A stretch of 51,900 bases of DNA from Clostridia bacterium (GTDB lineage: Bacteria; Bacillota_A; Clostridia; TANB77; CAG-508): positions 1 through 51,900 of the forward strand of contig JAFVGB010000024.1 in NCBI GenBank assembly GCA_017475185.1. Direction: 5' to 3'. Of the stretch, positions 20,701 through 27,961 are shown one piece after another. Made by a program: the position numbers and the translations under genes. A model generated the notes under the pieces. The model ran no database searches and was not told the DNA's origin. It saw only the letters and a list, made by a program, of their open reading frames with translations. Each line of letters starts with the position of its first letter. The first letter of the stretch is position 1.

Positions 20701-23454
20701 GGTGAAGCAACAACTGCTATATATAATAATGCAAAAGACCCTGTTGGTGTTCATGTAAATGATACTGTTAGATATGGTATAAGAGTTTACAATGAAGGTG
20801 AAATAGGTGGATATGCTGAATATGTAATTGATGATGTTCCAGAAGGATTAGAAATGATTCCAGCTGGTGATGGTGATGATGAAACTTCAATTTTAAATCA
20901 AATTTATGGATGGAAAATGTATAAATTAGTTGGAAATGAAGCTGTTGATACATCAGAAGGTATGATTACATACAAAGGTAAAACTTATGTTGTAACAGAT
21001 GATCCATCAGAAGCTAAAATTATTGGAACAGATCATTTAGCTAAAGCTAATGGTACAACTTGGAGTTTGAATGATGAAAATGAAGATGATGATGTAGCAA
21101 ATCAAAATTATATGTATGCTTTTGATCCAGAAACTATGAGTGAACCAGATAGTAAAGAAGTTCAAGTTGAATTCAAAGTTAAAGAATCAAATCAACCTGG
21201 TAATATTATAGAAAATAAAGCTCAAATATATGAACATGCTGATAATGATGGAAATAAAACAGTAACTGATAGAGATTCAACTCCTGGTGTTTGGGAAGAA
21301 ACTCCAAGAGATGATGACCAAGATATTGAAAGAATCTATATTATTAGAGAAAAAGAATATGATTTAGCTTTACGTAAATTTATTACTAAGGTAAATGATA
21401 AAGAAATAAAAGTTTCAAGAGAACCAAAAGCAGATTGTTCAAAATTGCTTGAAGGTGGACATGATGTGGATTATAAACATAGCAAAGAGCCAGTTCTTGT
21501 AAATCCAGAAGATGTTGTTGAATATACATTAAGAATTTACAATGAAGGTAAAGATGATGCTTATGCAAATGTTATAATTGATGATGTTCCAGAAGGAACT
21601 CAAATGATTGCTCCTAAATATGATGAAAGCGGAAAACCATTGAATTTAAATGCTGAATATGGTTGGAAGATGTTTAGATTAATTAATGATGAAGAAAAAA
21701 CTGCAATAGAAGCAGGAGAAACAATCGGTTCATTATTCACTCTTGAAGATAAAGTATATATTTATACTGAAAATGCTGAAGAAGCAACATTAATTAAAAC
21801 TGATTATTTATCATTTGAAAAAGGTGTTAAGAATTTATTAAAAGCATTTAATCCTGCTAATAAAGGCATGACACCAGATAATTATAGAGATATTAAGGTA
21901 CAATATTTAGTTTTAGATTCTGATGATGTAAGTGAAGATAGAATTTTAATAAACTATGCTCAAATTGGCGAAATGTCAGATGATAGTGGAAATTCAGTTA
22001 CTGATATTGACTCTACACCTGGTAAATGGGAAGATCCACCAAGAGATGATGACCAAGATATTGAAAAAATTATAATTACAAAAGAAGTAAAAGAATTTGA
22101 TTTAAGCTTACGTAAATTTATCACAAAGGTAAATGATAAGGAACTTGCTGAATCAAGAGAACCTCAAGTTGATTGTTCAAAACTAGCTAGTGGAGAAACA
22201 ACAACTGCAACATATACACATCCAAAAGAAGAAAGCCCAGTACTTGTAAATCCAAAAGATATAGTTGAATACACAATAAGGGTTTACAATGAAGGTGAAA
22301 TGGATGGATATGCTAACCTAGTAATGGATGATATTCCAGAAGGTGTTCAAATGATTGTACCAGATTATACACCAGATGGAGCAGCAAATAATATAAATGC
22401 TGAATATAAATGGGTAATGTATAGAAAAGTAGCCGATGGTGAAGATGTAAATGGAAAAGAAACAATCACATATGATGATAAAACATATGTTGTTGTTGAT
22501 GATCCAGCTGAAGCAGAAGTAATAGTAACAGATTACTTATCAATTGATAATGGTAAAAATGAAAATCTATTAAAAGCATTTAATCCAGAAGTTGGAAAAA
22601 TGACTGAAGAAAATTACAGAGATATTAAAGTTCAATTTGTTGTAAAAGATCTTGTTGATAAAAAGAAAGAAGCAGGTAAGTTAATTATTAACCATGCTCA
22701 AATTACAGATGATTGCGATAACAATGGAAAATCAGTAATAGATAGAGATTCTACACCAAACTTATGGGAAGAAACTCCAAGAAATGATGACCAAGATTAT
22801 GATGTACTTAAAGTTGGATATTTCGACTTAGCATTATATAAATGGGTAAGTACAGCAATTGTTACAGTAGATGGAAAAACTACTGAATATGCAAGTAATC
22901 ATACACAAATGGATAAATCAAAAATGGTAAACGTAAGTATACCAAAGAACAAATTAAAAGATACAACAGTTAAATTTAGTTATCAAGTTAAAGTAGAAAA
23001 CGAAGGTACAATTCCAGGATATGCAAAAGAAATAAAAGATCATATTCCTGCAGGATTGAAATTTGTTAGCGAAGATAATACTAAATTTGGTTGGGTTGAA
23101 CAAGAAGATGGTACAATTACAACTGATTATTTAAAAGATACTTTATTAAATCCAGGAGATACTGCTGAAGTTACAGTTGTATTAACATGGGTTAATGATT
23201 CAAACAACTTAGGTGAAAAAGTTAACTATGCTGAAATAAGCAAGGATAATAATGAGTTTGATTGGCCAGACATAGATTCTTCAACAAACAACTTTAAAGA
23301 AATTCCAAAAGAAGATGATGAAGACGGAGACGTAGTATTACTACAAGTTAGAACAGGTATTCAAAACGCTATTTATGTAGTAATTGGATTAGTAGCAATG
23401 TCAATTATTGCTGGTGGTGTAATTGGAATTAGAAAATTTGTAATTAATGAATAA
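14734..23454 (+). CDS. Giant surface protein: NlpC/P60 domain, Cna-B domains, isopeptide/DUF11-like repeats, C-terminal TM
   Basis: ATG 14734 has AGGAGG at 14720-14725, and 2906 residues follow. Residues 8-28 are a hydrophobic signal or anchor. Residues about 50-270 form an NlpC/P60-type papain-fold domain, with candidate nucleophile Cys105 in V-D-C-S-G-L and His202 in D-H-A-W-I-Y-L-G, the arrangement of cell-wall peptide hydrolases or amidases. A Cna-B/SpaA-like domain follows near 293-370. From about 447 there are at least seven modules of 170-270 residues, each starting F-D-L-A/S-L-R/K-K and containing V-x-Y-x-I-x-V-x-N-E-G and an acidic D-D-D-x-D end. They start near 447, 1154, 1404, 1956, 2209, 2454 and 2696, with extra Cna-B domains between them. 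The lysine-led strands suggest intramolecular isopeptide bonds. The C-terminus is Q-V-R-T-G, a membrane helix and R-K, a sorting-signal layout without LPXTG. A stalk that carries a wall hydrolase is inferred. Confidence 0.85.
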   Translation: MKNVKGKVLIGIATIVVALIAVVSSFTFLRKDVVTNDVTNNAELLELKAGSYDLTANQIIVASSKLLGMPYGWDTKGTKVSIYSNNITPSNLTPINDLRNTGVDCSGLVYYTLTSLNCATSGFDAQNPVPYNTYHWYNHFLTGKSKTLQIKVGNGSYKNINVLKKGETITSTRRYYQNSNGKSLPAGSIIVSQNENDMKHDHAWIYLGDLGTSNANDVIEYLVGLGVSRTDLTRKLANGHPVVEALGGNCTHWRIESAGNVGVRINNIDPNANTNDSGKTIGKIYAFQVADNVEIKGEYNLSIQKVDSVGHALGGSNITVKDANGKAVEMKTVNGKTGYMTTKNSVKITQSSVRTNDVFIIEESSAPNGYVKFPKKIKLEVSKKLDSKNNKYVINTIKVYTSADNNKWDEQARSNDANEKYKYFNGQLAVDWNQSSGQISVQIKNSSFDLALKKTITKVTSSDGETKEVTSANGFNVSRDFSESGYTETVNDAGNIGIDTSELISGDSTNATYWMNKTPVEVSVGDIVEYSIKVFNEGKTDAMAAQIQDYIPTGLRVTGVKYSHNGGEASELEQQNTIVSGYRYDEQNGVLYIGLHSLSDLIPAFDADNNTLSYDEFIVTCEVLPNATGVLTNVAEITSYKTSAGEKAQDIDSTGDNWLNPNDGEHNVNTDKSTDNWKNYSNDKQNYLDAKWHPEFVAQDTDSKGDDDDFDKLIVKGKYNLTIKKVVNDAGTDDIDFEIQRTNKITNKGVEDFGTVETVDATIGYSEELGNKDNGTIKYVIKEVANNQYIQLPNQLEIELNVENGKLNKYTLKCGAYIYSGMNYTERTYKFTNKGVVLSVKVTVDYNTSNVNIEIENKLNESSTYGLRFQKVSSGDGKALQGVTFTGTKRIDLAPEADIGLDPTNENGYTNVLTNEIKLDNVNKSDIYKISELSLGTNTGFTKLEKEITVQVDKYTDENEKFAVKNYSIKCDGNSIEINNNTTTNSFYVKQDGVDYEIVATLENVDGVSVLTLKIPNAPDNPVPLQIRKVDKASGEQLTGAEIEVVKNSTNEKLITQATPEGTIYYTDYLEATATNVSYKITENNAPDGYDNIFAGKYIKVDVTLNSGVPTAAVATAYNADNSVNDELTQEVTASIVSGKVDVEIKNPETLKVVDLALKKVIVEINGKDVSTSAGFDSIYDRVTEGDDKVRIDSKPLQQGKDDAKYFLNKTPVLVTKGNTVKYQIRIYNEGSEIDTAASKIKDYLPSGLELKNVYYRSETTPLVKDTDYSISGNTLIINALDNHFIEKYDAVNDRLTCDYVTVECIVKDTANGIQTNVAEISEYKTKKEDGTIETVDSDRDSEPANWRNPVDGRYTNNDTVNRDNQKWIDYAGKASNVIDEGAYKNYVGQQDDDDFEKLLVGEIDLVLKKVITNIGETSVNDLEANYQRFQDGKININTALMNENENVTTAEYYMNKTPIKVNVNDKVTYQIRIYNEGSINAAASEIKDYIPKGLTLESVSYNGNTLTSGYSVNAENVLTISAMRGNFIEKYDGVEPKYDYVTVVCKVNGQVRGLLTNVAEISEYETFLGTTNVDRDSQTTDNGEWKPLGNADKNTLDGKSGVAWARYYDISSVGNFTDYPLQQDDDDFEKILVTNTYSVKLRKVSNNTGDGLDGVKFKFNNRPDGEEYVTDENGYINIGTYELNVNAGSIGELDEFYINEVETKEEYAKLGIQRNRYVPEDVSSDFWVYARKMVQNDGSIKLNDVYINFMSPRPDVESWSIGSIYDTSTVYTRDVDGNIVPVTLKKSEDASGNVNIEITLGNNIKDSEYFAQIKKVDENGNDINGTTFQVTITADTVNSTQTCTTIDGFATLTPAKISQRSVDKKDTYVIEEIQTPTSNYYKLDEPIELIVTKALTKDGYKVSSMKLVAGDKESSEGTSVTLEGVKLENNKGTVTVTAKLEGNKITITVPNNKKKFDLSLRKFIVKVQDENIDRWNAELPIDASKLISGEATTAIYNNAKDPVGVHVNDTVRYGIRVYNEGEIGGYAEYVIDDVPEGLEMIPAGDGDDETSILNQIYGWKMYKLVGNEAVDTSEGMITYKGKTYVVTDDPSEAKIIGTDHLAKANGTTWSLNDENEDDDVANQNYMYAFDPETMSEPDSKEVQVEFKVKESNQPGNIIENKAQIYEHADNDGNKTVTDRDSTPGVWEETPRDDDQDIERIYIIREKEYDLALRKFITKVNDKEIKVSREPKADCSKLLEGGHDVDYKHSKEPVLVNPEDVVEYTLRIYNEGKDDAYANVIIDDVPEGTQMIAPKYDESGKPLNLNAEYGWKMFRLINDEEKTAIEAGETIGSLFTLEDKVYIYTENAEEATLIKTDYLSFEKGVKNLLKAFNPANKGMTPDNYRDIKVQYLVLDSDDVSEDRILINYAQIGEMSDDSGNSVTDIDSTPGKWEDPPRDDDQDIEKIIITKEVKEFDLSLRKFITKVNDKELAESREPQVDCSKLASGETTTATYTHPKEESPVLVNPKDIVEYTIRVYNEGEMDGYANLVMDDIPEGVQMIVPDYTPDGAANNINAEYKWVMYRKVADGEDVNGKETITYDDKTYVVVDDPAEAEVIVTDYLSIDNGKNENLLKAFNPEVGKMTEENYRDIKVQFVVKDLVDKKKEAGKLIINHAQITDDCDNNGKSVIDRDSTPNLWEETPRNDDQDYDVLKVGYFDLALYKWVSTAIVTVDGKTTEYASNHTQMDKSKMVNVSIPKNKLKDTTVKFSYQVKVENEGTIPGYAKEIKDHIPAGLKFVSEDNTKFGWVEQEDGTITTDYLKDTLLNPGDTAEVTVVLTWVNDSNNLGEKVNYAEISKDNNEFDWPDIDSSTNNFKEIPKEDDEDGDVVLLQVRTGIQNAIYVVIGLVAMSIIAGGVIGIRKFVINE

Positions 23455-23458
23455 TTTT

Positions 23459-23498
23459 AAAAACAGGAAATGGGAATGAATCTCATTTCCTGTTTTTT
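23459..23498 (+). terminator. Rho-independent terminator after the NlpC/P60 surface gene
   Basis: A stem of at least 14 bp (23459-23472 with 23484-23497) ends in six T. Arms and spacing resemble the terminator of the first giant gene. Confidence 0.92.
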
Positions 23499-23511
23499 GA
23501 AACGTTTCAAG

Positions 23512-23540
23512 TTGCAACTAATGTTAGGATATGCTAAAAT
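23512..23540 (+). promoter_or_regulatory. Promoter for the SprT-like gene
   Basis: TTGCAA 23512-23517, a 17-bp spacer and TAAAAT 23535-23540 with an extended -10 TG at 23532-23533. The start codon is 19 bases downstream. Confidence 0.65.
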
Positions 23541-23559
23541 AGCTTGGAAGGTGACGCAT

Positions 23560-24132
23560 ATGGATGAAAAACTAATAAAACTATATGAAGAATGTGTTAA
23601 TGAGTTAAGAACGATTGGTTTAGATTTAAGTGAAGAAAACATTGGACAAATTAGAATTCAGATATCTAAAAGAAATAACAAAAGATATGGTTGTTGTAAA
23701 CAGGAAGATCCTGATAAGAAATATAAAGTGGTTGAGAAGGTTGGCAGAAGGAAAATTGTAAAATATGAGAAATTTAATAAACATACAATTGAGGTTAGTA
23801 AATGGGTATTAGATTTAAATGATGAAATTATAAAAAATACTATAATGCATGAATTAATTCATTGTTTTCCATATTGTAATAATCATGGAAAGCAATTTAA
23901 GTTATATGCAAGGTATATAAATTCAAAATTGGGTTATGATATTTCTAGAGTAGGAAATAAAAAGCAGGATTTTGAAAAAAGCAATTTGGAATACATAGAA
24001 AAATCATATAAATATACAATTAAGTGTATGAACTGTGGAAAACTGATTTATAGAAATAGATTACAGAGAGATTTCTTCAAAAAATATAGGTGTTTGTGTG
24101 GCGGAAAGCTTGATATTTTTAAAATAATATGA
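23560..24132 (+). CDS. SprT-like zinc metalloprotein with C-terminal zinc ribbon
   Basis: This 190-residue protein has the zinc-metalloprotease signature H-E-L-I-H at 97-101 with a third ligand candidate His109, matching the SprT-like family. The C-terminus holds a C-x2-C ... C-x-C zinc ribbon near 155-182, typical of short bacterial SprT-like proteins. ATG 23560 is chosen because it follows the promoter and a GGAAGGTG site; an upstream in-frame extension would run through the preceding terminator. The gene ends in TGA, direct evidence that UGA is a stop here. Eukaryotic relatives (Spartan) cleave DNA-protein crosslinks, but the substrate of the bacterial forms is not settled, so no specific reaction is claimed. 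Confidence 0.85.
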   Translation: MDEKLIKLYEECVNELRTIGLDLSEENIGQIRIQISKRNNKRYGCCKQEDPDKKYKVVEKVGRRKIVKYEKFNKHTIEVSKWVLDLNDEIIKNTIMHELIHCFPYCNNHGKQFKLYARYINSKLGYDISRVGNKKQDFEKSNLEYIEKSYKYTIKCMNCGKLIYRNRLQRDFFKKYRCLCGGKLDIFKII

Positions 24133-24179
24133 TACTATTTAGCTAAGTTAAAACAAGGCAAAATCTAGGGGGAGATAAT

Positions 24180-24404
24180 ATGAATGAAATAAAGTATGAA
24201 ATAGTTGAAAACATAGGCGTACTATCAGAATCTAGTAAAGGATGGAAAATGGAATTAAATCTTGTAAGTTGGAATGAGAGAGAGCCAAAATATGATTTAA
24301 GAAATTGGTCAGAGAACCATGAAAAAATTGGTAAAGGTATTGCTTTGTCTAAAGAAGAGATTATTAAGTTGAAAGAGATTTTAAATGATAAAATTGAAGA
24401 GTAG
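24180..24404 (+). CDS. PC4/YdbC-family single-stranded DNA-binding protein
   Basis: The 74-residue protein matches the YdbC/PC4 family of small homodimeric ssDNA-binding proteins. The motif W-N-E-R-E-P-K-Y-D-L-R-N-W followed by G-K-G-I-A-L-S-K-E-E is the family hallmark: a curved beta-sheet of basic and aromatic residues that grips single-stranded nucleic acid, then a C-terminal helix for dimerisation. ATG 24180 follows a strong AGGGGGAGA site. It lies 47 bases after the SprT-like gene and may be co-transcribed with it. Its terminator overlaps its own stop codon. The exact cellular role of bacterial YdbC proteins (replication, repair or transcription) is not established. Confidence 0.88.
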   Translation: MNEIKYEIVENIGVLSESSKGWKMELNLVSWNEREPKYDLRNWSENHEKIGKGIALSKEEIIKLKEILNDKIEE

Positions 24405-24420
24405 CAAGGCTACTCTTTTC
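24397..24420 (+). terminator. Compact terminator overlapping the ydbC-like stop codon
   Basis: A 9-bp stem (24397-24405 with 24409-24417), a 3-nt loop and a T-rich tail. The stop TAG at 24402-24404 lies inside the left arm. Confidence 0.8.
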
Positions 24421-24476
24421 TTATTTAAAAATATTTGCTAATAAAATTATAAATGAAGTAGATTGGATGTGAAAAA

Positions 24477-25415
24477 ATGGACATTTTTAAGGAGAATGAA
24501 TGCTATTTAAAAAATATGTTGGAAAGACAATATGTTAAAGAAGATGTAGAAAGAATTTACAATGGATATAATGCTAAAAGAGTTGTTACATTAAGGATTA
24601 ACACTATCAAAGTCAGTCCAAATGAAATAAAAGAAGAATTAAAACAAAATAATATTGAATTTTCAGAAGTATTATGGAGTGATACTGCATTAATAATAAA
24701 AAATAGAACTGAAAGTGATTTATGCGAGTTAGATATGTATAGAGATGGGAAAATTTATTTACAAAGTTTATCATCAATGTTACCTCCAGTTATTATGCAA
24801 CCACAAATAAATGAGGATATTTTAGATATGGCTGCTGCTCCAGGTGGAAAGACCACACAAATAGCTGCCATAACTAAAAATCAGGCTAATATAACAGCAT
24901 GTGAGTTAAATCCGATTCGTGTAGAGAGACTTAAATATAATATAGAAAAGCAGGGAGCAAGTTCAGTATATGTTATGCAAAAAGATTCAAGAAATATTGA
25001 TGATTTTTTTTCATTTGATAGAATATTACTAGATGCACCTTGTAGTGGAAGTGGAACTTTGGAATTAAATAATGAAAGCACTTTTAAATATTTTTCACAA
25101 AAATTAGTTGAAAAATCAACCAAAACACAGTTAGCATTACTAAAAAAAGCATTAAAAATATTGAAACCAGGAAAGGAATTGATATATTCGACTTGTTCTA
25201 TTTTATGTAGTGAAAATGAAGATATCGTAAATCAAGTATTAAAGTTAAACAACGCAGAAATTATTCCAATAGAATTTAAAGGTATGGAAGAATTGCCTAC
25301 ACTTCCAACAAAAATACCTGGCACTTTATTTGTTTGTCCAAATGAGTATTATGAAGGATTTTTTGTGGCTAAGATAAGAAAAATAAATCAAATTGAGGAC
25401 AAATTGTGGATATAG
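24477..25415 (+). CDS. RsmB/RsmF-type (NOL1/NOP2/Sun) RNA m5C methyltransferase
   Basis: The 312-residue protein is an S-adenosylmethionine-dependent RNA cytosine-5 methyltransferase. The SAM loop is A-A-A-P-G-G-K-T (119-126). Motif IV, D-A-P-C-S-G-S-G-T (186-194), carries Cys189, and motif VI, Y-S-T-C-S, carries Cys240, the two-cysteine pair used for covalent catalysis and product release in this family. The N-terminus contains a truncated RNA-binding region, V-V-T-L-R-I-N-T. The protein is shorter than RsmB (about 430) and RsmF (about 470): it lacks the NusB-like N-domain of RsmB and any long C-terminal extension. It probably methylates 16S rRNA, but the exact position cannot be told from sequence. 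Confidence 0.9.
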   Translation: MDIFKENECYLKNMLERQYVKEDVERIYNGYNAKRVVTLRINTIKVSPNEIKEELKQNNIEFSEVLWSDTALIIKNRTESDLCELDMYRDGKIYLQSLSSMLPPVIMQPQINEDILDMAAAPGGKTTQIAAITKNQANITACELNPIRVERLKYNIEKQGASSVYVMQKDSRNIDDFFSFDRILLDAPCSGSGTLELNNESTFKYFSQKLVEKSTKTQLALLKKALKILKPGKELIYSTCSILCSENEDIVNQVLKLNNAEIIPIEFKGMEELPTLPTKIPGTLFVCPNEYYEGFFVAKIRKINQIEDKLWI

Positions 25416-25433
25416 GTTAATTATTTTAAAAAC

Positions 25434-25480
25434 AAAGACGGAGCAAATTTTTAATTATTAAAAACTTCTCCGTCTTTTTA
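25434..25480. terminator. Bidirectional terminator between convergent rsmB-like and GH30 genes
   Basis: A 10-bp stem (25434-25443 with 25468-25477) with a 24-nt AT loop, A-rich on the left and T-rich on the right, in the gap between two converging genes. Confidence 0.75.
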
Positions 25481-25490
25481 TTTGAACAAA

Positions 25491-26795
25491 TTATTTTATT
25501 ATATAACTTATCATTGAATCACCTTCAAGAGTGTCCTTAAACATCATATTTTCCATACATAATATGAAATCAATATTATTGCCTGTGCCGTTAAACATTA
25601 CTATTGCGATGCTATTATCAGGATTTTTAAAAGAAGTTACATGAATGTCGCTTAAATATTTACTATTTGCAATTTTTATAGCACCAGGTTGAATAACTTT
25701 AGTAACTTGTCCAATGTAGTAGTATGTTAGTGTTTTTCTATAATCGGAATTATCACTATTTAGCATAACAGGGCTGTTAGAACGAACACCTTTATGATTT
25801 GGACCACCTTTACTATCAAGTAAAATGTTCCAGTCCATATAACCATTAATTCCAGCATTGAAATCTTCTATAATGTCATGTGCATATTGGTTTGAATATG
25901 AGTTATTTGGCTCAAAGTCAAAGCAACCTTCTGTATGGAATATAAGTTTTTCAGGAAATTTTTCTCTGCATAAACTAATATTTTCAAAGTGATTTCCTGA
26001 ATACCAGTGAAATGCTATACCTGATGCAGCATTTCTTGCTTCTGGAACATTAAATTCTGCTAAGGCTCTGTTAAATAGTTTTTCTTTATTATGATCATAT
26101 ACAATTATTTTAGTTGTAATTCCATTTTTTTGAAATGTAGGATATAAATAATTAACCAAAAAGTCAACTTCTTCTTCTGCACTGTACACACAAGATTCCC
26201 AGATTGTAATTGCATTGGGTTCATTTTGAATTGTTACATAATCTATATTAATGCCTAATTCTTTGTAACTGTTTATATATTTTACAAAATAATCGGCATA
26301 TGTTTGCTTATATTTTTTTAATAATTTTCCACCTAAAATTCGTATCTTAGTGTTTTTCATAAAACCAGGAGGACTCCAAGGTGAAGCTAAAAAGTGTATG
26401 TTAGGATTTACTGATAAAGCATCTTTTATAAAAGGAATTATATATTTTTTATCTCGTTCTATATTGAAGTCTGACAAATCATGTTTTTTAGCATATGCAT
26501 AACTATTTAGCGAGAAATCACAGCTTCCTATTGTAAGTCTACAAAGTGAATAATTAATTTCTTCAAACATATCTTTTATGAATTGAGCTTTTTTATCATC
26601 TGGAAGTAAACTATAATTATATGCTGAGCTTTCATTAATACAAGCTCCAAATCCTATGAATTCTTGATATTCCATATTTGGATATATGTTTACAACCAAT
26701 CTATCAGTCCATTTTGAATATTTTTTTGCTTTAATTTCACTTTCAGAAAAATATAAGTTTTTATTTTTATTTGTTTCAATTTTTGTGATTTTCAT
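25491..26795 (-). CDS. Family GH30 glycoside hydrolase, cytosolic
   Basis: The 434-residue protein resembles glucosylceramidase-like GH30 enzymes, retaining (beta/alpha)8-barrel hydrolases of beta-glucosides, beta-xylosides or related glycans. The acid/base is Glu192 in T-I-Q-N-E-P and the nucleophile Glu289 in F-H-T-E-G-C-F. S-P-W-S-P-P-G-F-M-K (about 138-147) is also a family signature. The GH30 C-terminal beta-sandwich follows the barrel. There is no signal peptide, so it should act inside the cell on imported oligosaccharides or glycosides, yet no transporter or sugar regulator is adjacent. On the minus strand a GAAAGGAG site precedes the ATG. The inverted repeat TGCAAA-N6-TTTGCA at 26845-26862 lies upstream and might be an operator. 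Confidence 0.9.
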   Translation of the reverse strand: MKITKIETNKNKNLYFSESEIKAKKYSKWTDRLVVNIYPNMEYQEFIGFGACINESSAYNYSLLPDDKKAQFIKDMFEEINYSLCRLTIGSCDFSLNSYAYAKKHDLSDFNIERDKKYIIPFIKDALSVNPNIHFLASPWSPPGFMKNTKIRILGGKLLKKYKQTYADYFVKYINSYKELGINIDYVTIQNEPNAITIWESCVYSAEEEVDFLVNYLYPTFQKNGITTKIIVYDHNKEKLFNRALAEFNVPEARNAASGIAFHWYSGNHFENISLCREKFPEKLIFHTEGCFDFEPNNSYSNQYAHDIIEDFNAGINGYMDWNILLDSKGGPNHKGVRSNSPVMLNSDNSDYRKTLTYYYIGQVTKVIQPGAIKIANSKYLSDIHVTSFKNPDNSIAIVMFNGTGNNIDFILCMENMMFKDTLEGDSMISYIIK

Positions 26796-26844
26796 TGGAT
26801 ATGCTCCTTTCTTTTTTTCTTATTATAATATATTTTGAAAATAA

Positions 26845-26862
26845 TGCAAATAAAATTTTGCA
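26845..26862. promoter_or_regulatory. Inverted repeat between GH30 and mscS genes, possible operator
   Basis: TGCAAA at 26845-26850 and TTTGCA at 26857-26862 form a 6-bp inverted repeat with a 6-base spacer. A TATAAT for the minus-strand GH30 gene lies at 26822-26827. The repeat overlaps where its -35 region would be, which suits a repressor site, but no regulator is known. Confidence 0.35.
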
Positions 26863-26888
26863 ACAATAGTAGATTGTTATTTTCTTTT

Positions 26889-26898
26889 GTGCTACAAT
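26889..26898 (+). promoter_or_regulatory. Extended -10 promoter element for the mscS gene
   Basis: TG at 26890-26891, one base, then TACAAT at 26893-26898, without a good -35. The mscS start is about 68 bases downstream. Confidence 0.45.
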
Positions 26899-26965
26899 TT
26901 AATTAATAAAATTTAATATGGAAAAGGTGTTAGGATTTTTTTCACGTTTGAAAGGAAGGTATTTT

Positions 26966-27763
26966 ATGGAAAAGTATTTGGATTTACTATTTAAATTCTT
27001 AAATAATAATTTAGTAAAGTCTGCAATTGTTATTATAATGGCTCTTATAATTTACAAAATTGTAAGTACTTTATTAACCAGAAGCGAGAATAAAAAAAGT
27101 TCGCGTAGAGTTGGTCAAAAAGATAAAACATATATTAGGTTAATTAGAAACTTTATGAAATATGCATTTTTTATCATTGTGTTATTTATTATTCTTCAAA
27201 TAAATGGTATAGATGTAAGCTCAATGATTGCAGGTGTTGGAGTTTTAAGTATTATAATTGGTTTTATAGTACAAGATGCTTTTAAAGATATAATAAGAGG
27301 AATTGATATAATATCTGATAATTATTTTTCTGTTGGTGATGTTGTTAAATATAGGGAAATAGAAGGAAAAGTATTGATGGTTGGTTTAAAAACAACTAAG
27401 ATACAAGATATAAGAACAGGGAATGTTGTTTCAATTGCTAATAGAAATATAGAACAAGTGGAAGTTGTTTCAGAAGAAATATATATAAATATTCCAATGC
27501 CTTACGAAATTAAAGTAGATAAAGCAGAAAAGGCAATTAATGAAGTTTTAACAGAACTTGGAAAAGATGATAGAATTGAATTGAGTGAGTATAAAGGAGT
27601 TAATAATTTTAAAGATTCTAATATAGATTATTTAATTCTTGTAAAATGCAAGCCTATTAATAAATTAGCGGTTAGAAGAGATACTTTGAGAACTATTTTG
27701 GTAGTATTGGGAAGAAATAAAATTGAAATTCCTTATCAACAAATTGATGTGCATACGAAATAG
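26966..27763 (+). CDS. Small mechanosensitive ion channel, MscS family
   Basis: The 265-residue protein is a minimal MscS-type channel, which opens under membrane tension to release solutes during hypo-osmotic shock. Membrane helices lie at about 16-35 and 60-80. A third pore-lining helix is rich in Gly and Ala (I-A-G-V-G-V-L-S-I-I-I-G-F-I-V-Q-D), followed by the conserved beta-domain with D-N-Y-F-S-V-G-D-V-V and G-x-V-x-x-V/M-G-L-K-T-T-K. ATG 26966 is preferred over the in-frame ATG at 26918 because it follows GGAAGG by 6 bases and gives the usual N-terminus for the family. The gene stands alone, with its own terminator. Confidence 0.92.
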   Translation: MEKYLDLLFKFLNNNLVKSAIVIIMALIIYKIVSTLLTRSENKKSSRRVGQKDKTYIRLIRNFMKYAFFIIVLFIILQINGIDVSSMIAGVGVLSIIIGFIVQDAFKDIIRGIDIISDNYFSVGDVVKYREIEGKVLMVGLKTTKIQDIRTGNVVSIANRNIEQVEVVSEEIYINIPMPYEIKVDKAEKAINEVLTELGKDDRIELSEYKGVNNFKDSNIDYLILVKCKPINKLAVRRDTLRTILVVLGRNKIEIPYQQIDVHTK

Positions 27764-27770
27764 AAATATG

Positions 27771-27815
27771 AACAATGTAAAGCTTATGATATTTTGAAGC
27801 TTTACATTGTTTTTA
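27771..27815 (+). terminator. Rho-independent terminator after mscS
   Basis: A 15-bp perfect stem (27771-27785 with 27797-27811), an 11-nt loop and a T-rich tail. Confidence 0.9.
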
Positions 27816-27961
27816 TTTGCATTTAATTTGAAAATATGTTAAAATTATAAGGTACAGAGATTCCAGGTTAATATGCCTGTTACACAGTTACTTTAACATA
27901 GGTCAGTCAATGTGTTAATGTAATTTATAAAATAATTTTTATGAAAGGAAAACAATACTAT

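Noticed and set aside
26918..26965. Longer N-terminus for the MscS protein
   Set aside because: ATG 26966 has the better ribosome site, and the extra residues do not match the family.
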